From positions 30,388,893-30,452,892 of the forward strand of contig JAQMRL010000006.1 in NCBI GenBank assembly GCA_035578175.1: a DNA stretch of 64,000 nt. The letters run 5' to 3'. This stretch comes from Catonia carolina (lineage: Eukaryota > Arthropoda > Insecta > Hemiptera > Achilidae). Below, piece by piece: positions 11,637-23,214 of this stretch. A program made the position numbers and the translations under genes. Position 1 is the first letter of the stretch. Each line of letters begins with the position of its first letter. The notes beneath the pieces are model-generated. The model made no database searches. It was not told the DNA's origin and saw only the letters and a list, made by a program, of their open reading frames with translations.

Positions 11637-11649
11637 TTACCACTGTCCA

Positions 11650-12949
11650 AATAAACACCAACATGACAATAGAACATGGATGTTCTTATAAATTTGAGAA
11701 TACACAGAAAAGAATCTAGAAAAGTCAATAAATTATCCAAATAGTTGAAGAGCAATATAGAACCTCCAAGGAATACAATAACACTTTTTACCCTATACTC
11801 GTACTAGAGAAATTTATTTGTAAATGAATTACATAAAGAAAATACAAATTAGTCTAACTTGTAAACAAGACATGTTAAACTACATACAATAACTTCTTTT
11901 ATCGCCTGTCGTATTGCCTATTTTGTTACAATATTTTATAGAAGAATATCTGTTTTGCTTCGTAACGATTAAAAAAAATTACTGTGATTGATAAATAATG
12001 TTCATGGTTTCAATTTTGCGTTTCTTCTTTGTTGAGATATACTATAACTTTTTTACGGGGATGAATTATATTGCATTGTACTTCAACATCCATTATAACT
12101 CCAGTTCATTTTCTTAGCATTATGCGTCAGGCGAGATAGCGTGAGAAAATATTTCTTGTCATTATCTCAATGAAAATAAGAAGAATAATAAATGATGAAC
12201 TAGACTAGAAGAAGAAAATTTGTAACATTCTTTCTATAGTCGATCTACTTACTGTAAGAGTGCTCCGCACGAGGCAAGCGCCTATAGGTTGCAAACGAAA
12301 GTTTTACTATAGTTGGTGCGTATCTCCGCCTGACAAAATTATCTTACACTACGTTCAATCATAAAAATATCTACATCCAGCTGAAATAAACATTATCTTT
12401 AAACGTTTTCAATTAAATCGCTCAAATTAAGAACTTGTAATTATTGCAGTTTTATAAAGCGACTCCTTAATTAATTTTTTAACCTTTGAATTTAACAAAG
12501 CAATTTTTTTCTTACTAAGCGAGTTAAAGACATTTAGAACAATTTTTTTCTACTTTTTTTACGGTTTACCGCTTTTGTTTCAAAAACTTAATACATTCAC
12601 TATCAAACATGTAAACAAAACACAGCATACAAACCTTTTCAACTTCAGTGTACGAAGAAATTTAAACGAACCGATACAATACCACAAAGCTAACTGACGA
12701 AACTAAAAATGAGTTAAACACGAGCAAGTACGAGCAAACAGTTGTATTAAACTAGTCGTAGGCATTAATTTTAATGATACGAAATAAGCAATCTGAAATG
12801 ATAGACAACAAATCACTGGAATCGTTTACTGTCCATTTATAATTCAAGTTCATTAATCTGTTTTATTACTTGTGACCAAAAATAAAACTGAGTCTGTAAT
12901 AAAAACGTAGTACATACTCGTAAATAATAATGTAATACTCGTAATTGTA
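11650..12949. other. AT-rich stretch, nothing recognised
   Basis: About 1.3 kb without significant frames, inverted repeats or matches to other repeats in the window. Confidence 0.45.
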
Positions 12950-13278
12950 AATAATTTTTTTTATTCCTAATTTGTGTACGTTGCAATCTGTTCAATTCAG
13001 AACAATAAGCAACCCCATGACCCAATGAGATGAAGATGATATGTATGACGTGTAAATGAGGTTTAGTGTTGTACAGACTCAGGCCAACCATTCCTGAGAA
13101 AGTATGGTTAATTGAACCCCAACCATCAAAGTACACCGGTAACCACTGTCTAGCATTCAAATCCGTATAAAAGTAACTACCTTTACTAGGATTTGAACCA
13201 GGAACCTTTGTCTCTGAAAATCAGCTGTTGAACAGCTGATTTTGACGACGACTTTACCTATAGACCAACCCGGTGGGT
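12950..13278 (-). repeat. tRNA-derived SINE, copy 1
   Basis: On the minus strand the head is ACCCACCGGGTTGGTCTATA with an A-box-like block, and about 60 bp on a B box, GGTTCAAATCC. A family-specific body of about 200 bp and a short A-rich tail follow. Imperfect flanking duplication: AATTGTAAATAA on one side and AACTGTAAAATA on the other. Three further copies lie at 44.65, 54.25 and 57.47 kb. The frame 12837-13160 that overlaps it is not a gene. Confidence 0.85.
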
Positions 13279-13820
13279 TAACTGTAAAATATGTCACGAA
13301 AATAACGATGTAAGAGTAACAAAAGAAAAATAAGAATAACATGTTAATTACGTTAAGCTTACAACGAACGAATTCGTCATGCTGCATGGAATTTTGTTTT
13401 TGATCATACTGTACGTATTTTAAATTAATACGCATGCTCACTTGTATTGCTAGTTGCTTACAGTTGGAGTACTCTTAGCGTAGACAGACTTTACATTATT
13501 ACTTATCTCTTGTTACCATTTCCGTGGTTCATAACAATACTTTGCATAGGTAAAATAAATTACATACTGTGCATGTATAGTGAAGGGATGCTTTATGTAG
13601 CACAATTTTAATTTAATTTAATGCAATTCGATTTAATTTATTCCGTTTCCTATATTCAATTCTTTGTAATGTAGTACAGGATTGACGGAATTAAGAATTC
13701 AGTTGAATTGTATGCTGAAATCAAGAGATAACATTTACAACAAATTTATGTGCTCTGGAAGGTATTAAAAAAATCTCCTAAAAGTTCTACGTGCGCTATT
13801 TACGGATATTACGTTTAACA
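13279..13820. other. AT-rich stretch, nothing recognised
   Basis: Only small unrelated open frames; no motif recognised. Confidence 0.4.
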
Positions 13821-13828
13821 GTATTTAC

Positions 13829-13866
<38 letters not shown>

Positions 13867-13945
13867 GTAATAGTAGTAGTAGTAGTAGAATATTCTATAG
13901 TAGAATATAGTAGAATATTCTAGTAGTAGAATATTATATATAATA
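13829..13945. repeat. Microsatellite: TTA run, then TAG units and a TAGTAGAATATTC minisatellite
   Basis: A run of about a dozen TTA units, followed by TAG units and three or four irregular copies of a TAGTAGAATATTC-like unit. Direct reading. Confidence 0.9.
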
Positions 13946-13976
13946 GTAGAAAACATCTGAAATCACTTGAAAAAAT

Positions 13977-14961
13977 CTGGTGTGAAACACTCACACGATT
14001 TTCTCTTGTCAATACAAATAACGAACAATATAACCTAACATTAGTAATAAAACCTTATAAATAAACAACAAAACTAACCTAAAAATATAACTTAATTTTA
14101 TTCGTGAGTTAATAATGCAAAATGAAAATCAATCTCAGTTTGTCTTAAAATATGGAAAATCACTGACGATAAACTAGGTACTGTAAAGAAAATGCTTAAA
14201 ATTAAAGTTGCACATTTTTTAATTTCCTAATAATATAATTAAATACTTTAATTGTGAAATGGATACTAATGCCGAAGTCTTAAAAAATGTATTTTTTACA
14301 GATGTTCATGAAAATAAAAACAAAATATCAATTTTTTTTTGAATGTATTTATTTCCATGATATTACACATTAAATAAAAAAGAAATGAACATAATACAAA
14401 ATTTCTTACATTATACTACTATACTATTATGCTAGAGGTGGCAGAAATTTGGCCTATCAAACTATGGACATAGAATGGGTTGGAATTACTGCTAAACTAA
14501 GCGTCATACAAAGAAATGTTTGAAATAAAAGGTGTACGATTTTAAATTTTTACAGCTTTTATTATATACACTTTTGCCCTAAAATGCATATTATACATTC
14601 GGCAATTTGAAAAAAAACATATTGTTTTACCACACCCTTTTTAAGTATTTAAGCAGACATGTCACCTACTCTATCGTGTAGTGCATAAAAATTACAGTAA
14701 ATTAAGCGATTTTAAAAAAATCGTAAGAGCCGTTTTTGAGAAAATCGTAAAAAGTGAAAAATTACACAAATGAACTACTATTTCCGGTAGACCGATCTTG
14801 ATGAAAATATTCCTGTCGGGTCCTATAGTAGTACCTAAGTAACGTTTCAAGTTTCAACTTCGTACGATGTACGAAGTTATGTCCATAGGTTATGTCCAAC
14901 AAAATATCTCAAGAATGGATTCTTGAGATATTTTGTTAACATACACACACACACGCGCGAG

Positions 14962-15008
<47 letters not shown>

Positions 15009-15144
15009 CAATCGCTAAAAACATGTTTTTTTGGGTTCAGTTGGTCTGAAACGTGTGAAATCCGATGAAAACTCAATTTTGAAAAACCAACATAAAACAA
15101 TACTTTCTTTCCCATATATTAATTTATGCAAGAGAAAGTAAAAA
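13977..15144 (-). repeat. Repeat A, copy 4
   Basis: The longest uninterrupted copy. It begins with the hairpin end (TGGTGTGAAACACTCACACG) and ends GCAAGAGAAAGTAAAAATT. Extra AT-rich sequence near 14.3-14.45 kb (next to a T-run) is absent from the other copies and may be a further small insertion. The CA microsatellite is at 14941-15005. Confidence 0.8.
14941..15005. repeat. CA microsatellite within repeat A
   Basis: Short CA and CG units followed by a long uninterrupted CA run, placed as in the other repeat A copies between the TTTTGTTCA-like block and AGACCAATCGCTAAAA. Confidence 0.95.
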
Positions 15145-15345
15145 TTTACTCATACTAAATTGATTACAAAAGATTACGTAATATGTATAAGAAAACCTAA
15201 AACCTAACACAAAATACGAAACTCTGACAATGGAAATCAAGAGCATACAAAATATCTTTTGTATTTCAGAAACTTAAAGTTACACGTGATATTTTAATAG
15301 CAATTCAGTAATTTTTATATAATCTGTGGTCGCTATTCACTTAAT

Positions 15346-15541
15346 GTCTGTGTGAACAAAATATCTCAAGAACGGAATATCGTACGAAGTTGGAACTTGG
15401 AACTTGTTAAGTATCACTACGGGGTCCAACATGAACATTTTCATAAAAATCAATTTACAATTTTTGTTATTTTCTACAAGAAAGCGTACTATGTCTGCTG
15501 AAATTCTTGTAGAGGCTTTGCTCTCGTTTTAATATGTAATA
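15346..15541 (+). repeat. Repeat A, internal fragment
   Basis: Starts at the microsatellite junction (GTCTGTGTGAACAAAATATC) and runs to TTTTAATATG. It lacks both ends and sits directly before copy 5, so repeat A sequence occurs three times in a row here. Confidence 0.65.
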
Positions 15542-15897
15542 TTTTTACTTTCTCTTGCCTATAAGAATATAGAAGAAAAGTATTGATTTCATTTCGATTT
15601 TTTGAAATCGAGTTTTCACCAGATCTACACGTTTTCAAAACCCCTGAACCCAAAAACATGTTTATAGAATATCTCAAGAACGGAACATTGTACGAACTTG
15701 AAACTTGAAACTTTTTAAGATTTCGACTGTAATATGCATTTTAGCGCAAAAATGTATAGAATAAAAGTTGTAGAGAATTGAAAATCCTACAACTTTTAGC
15801 GATATTCGCAATTTTTTGTTTTTTCTCACGAAAACGTGTAAAAAGTCAATTTCAACCAACCTCAATTTTTAAACGATTTCAGCCTTATTATGCATTA
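15542..15897 (+). repeat. Repeat A, copy 5, left part (split by a LINE)
   Basis: Opens ACTTTCTCTTGCCTATAAG. The TG microsatellite and neighbouring bases are missing. The sequence breaks at TATGCATTA (15889-15897) and resumes after the same nine bases at 17515. Confidence 0.85.
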
Positions 15898-17476
15898 GCC
15901 CATAATGACATCCAATCTGTACATCACCAACGCGTTACTCAGTCGCTAGATCAACCGCTTCAATTATCCCTCCCGCCGAAATACTTTCACCCCTCCAAAG
16001 TTAAATCTGAAATTTCGAGATTACCACGTAAGAAGTCACCGGGATATGATTTAATAACAGCTGAAATACTTAAACATTTACCGCGGAGAGCACTCGTTCT
16101 CCTTACTACAATCTTCAATGGTATATTGCGCACGACACATTTCCCCACTCAGTGAAAGTATGCATAAATAGTAATGGTACAAAAACCGAAAAAAACCTTT
16201 TCATTTACCTTCCTTTTACCGACCAATAAGCCTCCTCTCAGTACCTTCAAAACTTTTTGAAAAACTCCTTTACAAGCGCATTCTTCCGCTGGTTCATGAT
16301 ATACTACCTCCACATCAATTCGGATTCCGCACTCAACACTCCACTACACAACAACTGCACAGGCTAACTGATTACATAGCTTCGTCTATGGAACAAAAGA
16401 TGTATGTGTCCGCAGGTTTCCTGGATGTCGCTCAAGCTTTTGACAGAGTTTGGCATACAGGTCTCTTACACAAACTGAAAGAAATACTACCATTTACCTA
16501 CTACCTTATCATAAATTCCTTCCTGTCTGATACTAGATTCTTTAGAATTCGTTTAGGATCGTCCCACTCAAATTTCTTTCTTGTCTTAGCCGGCGTGCCT
16601 CAGGGCTCAATTTTAGCCCCACTTCTCTATTCTGTATATACTTCAGACCTACCGACCCTACCCCAGACCCTCACTTCTACCTACGCTGACGACACAGCGA
16701 TATTAGCCCGAGACCAAAACTCTATACACGCTTCACTAACACTCCAACATCATCTCAATCTTATACACGAATGGTGAAAAACATGGTAAATAAAACTTAA
16801 TACGACAAAATCCCTTCACGTAACTTTCACTCTCCGTCATGGTGATTGCCCACCAGTATACATAGACAATGAACCTCTCACAAAAACAGATACGGTCAAG
16901 TATCTCGGTCTGACTTTTGATAAACGACTAACTTGGAGCACATATATCAAACGGAAACGTTTATTGCTGAATTCCCGACTTAAACTTCTATATTCCCTAC
17001 TTCACAAACGATCAAAATTACCAATGGCACAAAAATTACGCATATATTGTTCTCTTTTGAAACCTATGTGGATCTACGGATCCCAAATTTACGGTTCAAC
17101 CAAACCCTCTAACTTGCAACGAATTCAAGCATTCCAGTCAAAAACATTACGCCTTATAGCAAATGCACCTCTTTACGTTAGCAACAAAACCTTACATACA
17201 GATTTGAAAACACCACTAGTACAAAATTCCATTGAATACCTATACAAACGCTTTCACGACAAGTCACACGAAGTCGAGAACCCCCTGGTGCGTTCACATT
17301 CCTCCGTCCATTTACCTGATAATCCCCCTAGACGCCTTAAAAGACGCTGGAGTAGAGACCTGCTAAGTTTATATACAATTTTCATTCTTGGGGAGGCACC
17401 AATGGGAGCCCTACCCCTCTCATGCCTATCATGTCATTTACATTATTATGATAATCATCCCATTTGCTTGTTGTAA
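15898..17476 (+). pseudogene. Jockey-type reverse transcriptase, broken
   Basis: Fragments in order: LPRKKSPGYDLITAEIL (fingers region), FLDVAQAFDRVWH (motif A), AGVPQGSILAPLLYSVYTSD (motif B), TYADDTAILARD (catalytic motif C), then YLGLTFDKRLTW and a C-terminal region ending KRRWSRDLLS. Lesions include frameshifts between 16155 and 16388 and two stops near 16775 and 16790 inside the conserved EWLKTW region. The endonuclease domain is absent because of 5' truncation. It cannot make a working enzyme. Confidence 0.9.
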
Positions 17477-17514
17477 CATTTTACAATGTAAATAAAGAAT
17501 TAAAGAGAAAAAAG
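15898..17514 (+). mobile_element. Jockey-type non-LTR retrotransposon, 5'-truncated, nested in repeat A
   Basis: A 1.6 kb insertion between two copies of the 9 bp target duplication TATGCATTA. It starts in the middle of ORF2 and ends in an AATAAAGAATT A-rich tail. It belongs to the same group as the 33.4-37.7 kb element but to another subfamily: the alignable protein is clearly diverged. Confidence 0.93.
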
Positions 17515-17797
17515 TATGCATTATACGACGAAAGTGTATGTATTCAAATTTATAAGAAAATTAAAAGATTTACAATTTTTTTAGAACATTTTTCTCTACA
17601 GAGCCTAGTTTAGCGTGAAAGAGTGATTTTCCGTATTTTTAAGCCAAACTGAGGTTGATTTTCTTTTTGCGTCTTTCACTCATGATTAAAATAAGGTTAT
17701 GGTTTTTGAAGTTAGCTTTTTGTTTATTACTAATGTAAGGTTATATTTAATTATTTGAATTTGCAAGAGAACGTTGTGTGAGTGTTTCACACCAGAT
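17515..17797 (+). repeat. Repeat A, copy 5, right part
   Basis: Continuation of the interrupted copy, ending GCAAGAGAACGTTGTGTGAG with the conserved GTGTGA/TCACAC hairpin tail. Confidence 0.85.
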
Positions 17798-18108
17798 TTT
17801 TTAAATTCTAATTGTAACAATAGAACAGGGGTACCACACATAGTATGCTCATTCCTGTAATGAACATTATGTTTGATTTTAAGACGAATTATGGTTATAA
17901 AAGACAGTTAACATGGCGAGGAGTTGGATGAAGTTGGACTAATACATAGTGAGAAGTGAAAATGGTGTCGGATGCATCCATGTGTATTTTCCGCTTCATA
18001 TACAAAGACCTTTGCACAAAGACATTGATCAATTATTCTGAGAAGTCCTTTGTGACCCTAACAGTCACTAAAGTTCACCTAGGAATATTATAACTAGAAT
18101 ATACCAGA
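17798..18108. other. Flank of the Helitron insertion, nothing recognised
   Basis: No frame, repeat or motif identified. The last base, A at 18108, forms the AT target together with 25627. Confidence 0.4.
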
Positions 18109-18131
18109 CTAGCTAAAATACCCGTTCTTCG
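18109..18131 (-). other. Helitron 3' terminus: hairpin plus CTAG
   Basis: Read on the minus strand: CGTTCGAAGAACG, then GGTATTTTAG, then CTAG at the edge, then T of the host. The stem has 5 bp with loop AAG (TTC on the plus strand). This is where Rep would end strand transfer. Confidence 0.88.
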
Positions 18132-18681
18132 AACGATTTTCTTGGTTCTGTGGACGGTCTGTTGGTGTACCAAGTTCGATTCCCGTCAGGTCTGACATTT
18201 TTTAATCATTCATTGTTATCTATCTCCCTTTATCGTCAGTATTATTGTTAGACTAATGAAAATAACAATTGGACGTAAAACAAAAGCAAGATTTCAGTGT
18301 TTTTCTTAAATTAAGATACGCAGCGCTTTATCATTTTTAGAAGCGTAGTTAATTTTTAATTTCCAGAAATCACGAATACTTTAGTGAATGTGAATTTGCT
18401 TGTATTGAGATAATGATATTATAAATACATATTTAAGCCACATTAACTTCTTTGGATATAACTACGTTGGATGCTGCGATGGAGGTTATGGAGCTATAGA
18501 CTACTGATTTTAAGGAATGTGGGGTAATTGTATTATTGGACGATAATTTTCCAGATTGAATCAAGGATCATCTGTGTTTCAGTCCTGTACTAAGCCACAG
18601 AGATGGGTAATTAAAACATTATCTTTGTTGATAATTTTTTTTTAACAATGTTGTCTCATTTGATTAGAGGAGTGCACAATA
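18132..18681 (-). other. Helitron 3' untranslated region
   Basis: Non-coding part between the helicase stop and the terminal hairpin. It holds a stretch like the TPsiC arm of a tRNA (plus strand AAGTTCGATTCCCGTCAGG); such stretches are common near insect Helitron 3' ends in my recollection, but the function is unknown. Confidence 0.5.
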
Positions 18682-18995
18682 TTAGTCATCGTACACAATA
18701 TTAGTTGTTTTGCCCCTAGGGGCATAAATGTACAGAGAATCGGCTGACCGTACTCTGGAGCAGGCAACGTAAAGCTGACCATGTGAAAAACAGCCCGCAC
18801 TGAGTTCAAGTCCAGCAACTGAGAGAGTCTGTCCTTGAGATTTGTTGATGGTCATAGCAAAGCAGGAGCTGACCGGGAATTGAAGACGTCTAAACTGAAA
18901 AGGGTAATTGCTTGGAATTACAGGAATTCGAGGTATGAACACTGATTCGCCTTTACCACACCCCGTGAGAATATTTGCTTCGATAACGTTGTGAT
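18682..18995 (-). pseudogene. Helitron helicase, C-terminal motifs V and VI
   Basis: Contains FAMTINKSQGQTLSVAGL (motif V region) and GQLYVACSRVRSADSLYIYA (motif VI), then ends TTNIVYDD before the stop. It continues the helicase frame exactly once the 85 bp between the two AACGTTGTGAT copies are discounted: 85 leaves remainder 1 on division by 3, and the two halves differ by exactly that offset. Confidence 0.9.
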
Positions 18996-19080
18996 ATGGA
19001 ATTAAAATTTTTGTGAAACCGGAACAGGCTTTAAGCCTAATCCTTGTTGGAAAGAAGAAGAAGAAGAAGAACGTTGTGAT
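18985..19080 (+). mobile_element. LINE X 3' end inserted in the Helitron helicase, with target duplication
   Basis: AACGTTGTGAT stands at 18985-18995 and again at 19070-19080. Between them 74 bp on the plus strand carry GAACAGGCTTTAAGCCTAAT and end in AAG units. The same 3' end occurs (minus strand) at 41.04 kb and 7.68 kb next to LINE coding fragments. So a severely 5'-truncated LINE landed in the coding sequence and shifted its frame. Confidence 0.88.
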
Positions 19081-20941
19081 GTAAGGCACGAACACGAAGG
19101 CGAGTCCCATTGCAAAGTTTAGGAGGATTTAAGTTTCTCATGAGCATGATGGGTGCTCCAATTTTTAGTGATATTTTATGGGCCGGTAATCCTGGTGCTG
19201 TTACTGAGTCTAAATATTCCACGGGATAATGGATGGCCTCGTCCTGATTAAGAACAGTGTTCACTGAGCAGTGCACCTTTTCTTCCCCAGGTAAAAGGGA
19301 CAGAATAAGGCGATTAATTTCAGTTGCTCTTTCATTCTTAGGAGTTAGAATGGCTCTTTCACAAAGCCATTTACTATCAAACGTCAGCAGGTTAATAATT
19401 TCTGGAAAAACCTTCTCAATAAGAACCTCTAGCGTTTGAACAACAGAAGCAAGACCTGACGGAATAGAAATAAGCCCTTCATCGTCTGCAGATATTCTGC
19501 CATTTCCTAATTTTATTAATAGGCTAGAAAATTCTTCGGTATTTAAGTGTGATCCGAGGTGAACCCGCATGTTCTTTGTCAAAGCTAATCGAGTTGTGTA
19601 GGCCCATAACGGTGATTTCTTTAAACTCGCATTTACCTCATCTGCCCTTGTTCCTCCAACTACAACTGGCAGCGTTTGCCGGAAATCACCGGAGAACAGA
19701 ACCGTGATTCCACCCATTATGTTATCGCACTTTCTTAAATCTATTAAAGTGCGGTTTAAGGCTTCAATACATTTTTTATTTGCCATCGTGCTCTCATCCC
19801 AAACTATAAGCTTGCAGTCAGCCAAAACAGTAGCCATATTGCTATTTCTTGACAAAGAACAAACGGGGGTTTCCGAACAGTTAATATTTATAGGAATTTT
19901 GAACATGGAGTGTGCTGTTCGGCCTTCCGGCAAAAGAGTTGCAGCAATGCCGGACGATGCAACGGCTAGGGCTACTTTCCCTTTGCTGCGTAAATTAGCC
20001 AGTAATAGATTAATTAGGTATGTTTTCCCGGTACCCCCTGGAGCATCTAAGAAAAACATACCGCCATTGTCACCGTTGGCCGCATTTAAAATTATTTCAT
20101 AAACTACTCGCTGCTCATCAGTGAGATTACGCTCATTTATTTCTACATATTTTTTCAGTTGCTCGCGGTCGTAGGATGTTTCCCTTAATTTTTCAAAATT
20201 ATCAGTTAGACATATTCTCTGAGGAATGGGTAGTCCATAGTGATCTAGAGCGTTACCTCCTATGTTCCTGATAATATTCTCAAGTTCTATCAGACATCTA
20301 TTGTAGAACTGGGGCGAATTTAGAAATGTACACGAAGGGCGTACTCTTTTGGCTTCCCTGAGAAAATCTTCAGTCAATGCGTCCATAAATTTAAGCCATA
20401 AACCTAGAGGATCAGCGGGATTGCAAAATACCAAAATTATTGAAAACAGTTCCCTAAGTTTTTTTGGACTGTCTTCAAGGGAGGCTTCGCGTAAAGCGTC
20501 TTCCCAGTGGGAATCACTTTCTAATAGACCCTGAGCTCTACATGCGGCTTGAAATGTAACGTACACGACTCCGTCCACGGTTCTTAAGTCTTGAAAAGAA
20601 GTCGGCCCTTTAACAGTGCGGAGCAGCATCCTCAGGTAGTAGCATTCGCTGTTACTGGGATGAATTGTAAAAACTCTCCCTATGGTCGCATCTCTTTTAA
20701 TTCCTGGATAGCTTCCCGCTATTCCAGTCTTTCTTCTTTTGAATGCACCACGTGTCTTATTATAAGTGTAATAGGAAGGCAAGTCGGGATATAAAAGTGA
20801 ACGGGCAAATACATCATCTTGGCATAGCTTGAAAAAAGCCAAAAGCGTCGTGTTTCTTGGGTTCTCCACACGATCCTGAACATTATCTGAAGTAAAATAA
20901 TCTCGCTGACCATTTCCGAGATGCACGTCCAAAGGAATCAC
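19081..20941 (-). pseudogene. Helitron PIF1-like helicase, main part
   Basis: SF1B DNA helicase domain that would unwind the displaced strand. Visible motifs: DAPGGTGKTYL (Walker A), VALAVASSGIAATLL (Ia), LIVWDESTM (Walker B/II), GGITVLFSGDFRQTLPVV (III), ILTPKNERATEIN (IV), then IGAPIMLMRNLNPPKLCNGT shortly before the LINE footprint. Uninterrupted for about 620 residues up to the insertion. Upstream, the single TAA at 20948-20950 separates it from the Rep part in the same frame. Confidence 0.9.
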
Positions 20942-20950
20942 AGGGGGTTA

Positions 20951-21676
20951 ACGTTCGTGAATGGGAAAACTTAAAATTCTCCAAACCGCCTCTGAGCTAC
21001 TGATATAACGACCACTTTGGTACACTTCGACCTCATCATTTTCATTTTTTAACTTAAAAGTTGCTTGGTCACTACCTTTATTTACATATTTAAGTATATA
21101 TTTTATAGATTTTACGCTATTACACATTTCTATGTTAATATGAGTATTAAATGTTCTGGACAATACTGGGGAGTAAGGGACGATCCACCGGTTATCAATT
21201 TCATGGGATAACCTACCAATTTTTACCCTGCAAGTGAATCCGCCTTTCTCGGGCGCTTTTCTTCGGTAGGTTGGATAACTATTTTCTCCGTTTTGCGTAG
21301 CATCTGTGAATCGTCTAGGGTAGTTCTTGGTGCACCGGCCGTCTTTCATACACGGAGAGCTTGTGTTAAACGGTCCACATGGGCCATGGATCATGTGCCT
21401 TTTAACAATGGAGAAAAGATCAGGATCTACTTCACAATTGGGAAGTTCTGCGCTTATGATTTTGTCAATTTGGTCACATCTAACAGGTTCCTCCAACCAC
21501 AGCAGAATGTGTGCATGTGGTAATCCTCGTTTTTGCCATTCGACAGATAAAATATAGCAACGCGAATTCCCAAAAATTTTTCCTGTGTTTAAAAGTGACA
21601 TGAGCTTTTTTAATTTTAAATGGAAGACTCTGGCAATAAGATCATGGCGGTCTTGCGAGTCTTGCCCCATATACAA
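20951..21676 (-). pseudogene. Helitron HUH-type Rep nickase domain
   Basis: Single-strand nickase that would cut at the element end and bind it through tyrosine. RGLPHAHILLWL carries the two metal-binding His (HAH), and KYILKYVNKGSD carries the two catalytic Tyr of Helitron Rep (Y-x2-K-Y-x2-K pattern). Same frame as the helicase. The stretch upstream (21677-21881) still codes for recognisable RepHel sequence (AEQYIHLQDAL, TGGPRYMH, YVRNYGRP, TTNPNWDEI) but is split by a frameshift and a stop. Confidence 0.9.
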
Positions 21677-21881
21677 ATTTTCTTTTATCTCATCCCAGTT
21701 TGGATTGGTCGTTATTGTAATGAAAAGATAGGGCGCCCGTAATTACGTACGTAGCAGAAAGCATCCTGCGTTCGGGCGTGCATGTACCTTGGCCCACCTG
21801 TAAAACTGGAAGGGAGTATAACCATTGTGCCTAGATCTTCGCGTCTTAGTGCATCCTGCAAATGTATGTATTGTTCAGCTC

Positions 21882-23213
21882 TCAACTTTTATTGATTGAC
21901 ACTATGAAAAGTAATCTTTCGCTTTCGATTTTGGCGTACATATCGACTAAAAATTGGTTAAAAAGCTGTCGAAATAAATGAATCTGATTGTACTGGTTAG
22001 CTCGCAGCATAATTTTGAAGGAATAGAATTCCAGCGCAGATATTTTTTTGTTACTTTCCTGTCCAGTAGAAGGATTCCTTTGGTATAAAGAAAAGTTATA
22101 TCCATCTTCCCCCCTACAAAATATTAGAGGATACTGAAGAGTATCATAGGCTCTGTGCGTCTCGGTTATGCGGTTTAATTCATTTCCGCGAGTTCTGAGG
22201 ACAATATCACGACGGTCACTTGGCTCTCCCACCATAAGAATTGCAACCTCACTTACTATTGGTTCATTATACCGCCCAGGGTGCTCTCCCGCTGGTCTTC
22301 TTCCCGCACTAATGACCAATTTATAATTTTCCAAATCACCTTCTGGCATAGACTCCAAGGCCGTTTTTCAATTTCGAACGTGCAGATGATTTTCATGCAG
22401 CATGGCTTGTAAACCTTCAATTAGAGACCGATCGAGGTTTCTGAAGTTATTTAAACGCGACTGAGTCTGTTCTTTAGTATCAGAAATAAAATAAATTTGT
22501 AAAAATTTAGAAGGTTCATTATGAGAGGGAAGAATAGAACCTATTAAGTGATAGGCCTGACCCTGGACTTTAAATGTTGGCATGAAGTTACTTTCAGAGA
22601 CAATATTAGCTCCAAATGACGTCATCTGAAAGGCGCTATTATAGCTTCTGATATGACGTAAGAAGTTAGAAGATTGAGGATGATCACCAATCAATAAGGA
22701 CTTAAGAAGCTCAGGTGGTTCCACTGTAGAAGAAAGCTTAATCTTACCAGAGGAGCAGCACATACCAGCTGATTCACGTTGCCACTTAAAAGCATTGCAA
22801 TAGTTGCATACGGTAGTCATTGTCCCAATATCAGATTCGGCAGCGTAGTCGATTGTAGGGTCATATGAAAAAGCGCTGTTGTAATGAGTCTGCCATTGCA
22901 AGGTTGCTCTTCTTACTTGCCCTTCCCTAGCGTTAGCTCGTCGACGTTGTAACTGACTACCAGATTCAAGGCTTCGGACCAGAGCATGAGCTTCGCGATC
23001 ATGAGAATGGCGTATTCTTTGCTGTACTTCACTTTCATTTTGACGAATAGTTGAGACTCTTAGTCGTATTTGGTTTTGGCTTTCAGTGACAGATTCTTGG
23101 ACAGCGTGATAATGAAGTCGAGCAAGATCCCGCCGCCGTTCTGTATCTTCAGGATCTTCCACAGAACGGAAAGAAATATGACAATTCCTATCTCTGGCTA
23201 GTCTCTCCTCATG
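21882..23213 (-). pseudogene. Helitron_like_N region with zinc-binding motif
   Basis: CNYCNAFKWQRESAGMCCSSGKIKL-type cysteine block (two CxxC-like pairs), then LIGDHPQSSNFLRHIRSYN, YHLIGSILPSHNEP and, after an in-frame TGA at 22368, ALESMPEGDLENYKLVI, VGEPSDRRDIVLRTR and YDTLQYPLIFCRGEDG: the conserved N-terminal half of animal Helitron proteins. It lies in the same frame as the repeat array upstream. Stops at 23214 and 22368 divide it. Confidence 0.85.
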
Positions 23214-23214
23214 T

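Noticed and set aside
12954..13278. True tRNA gene at the SINE heads (also 44.65, 54.25, 57.47 kb)
   Set aside because: A and B boxes are present but the arms do not form a cloverleaf, and each head continues into the same body with flanking duplications.
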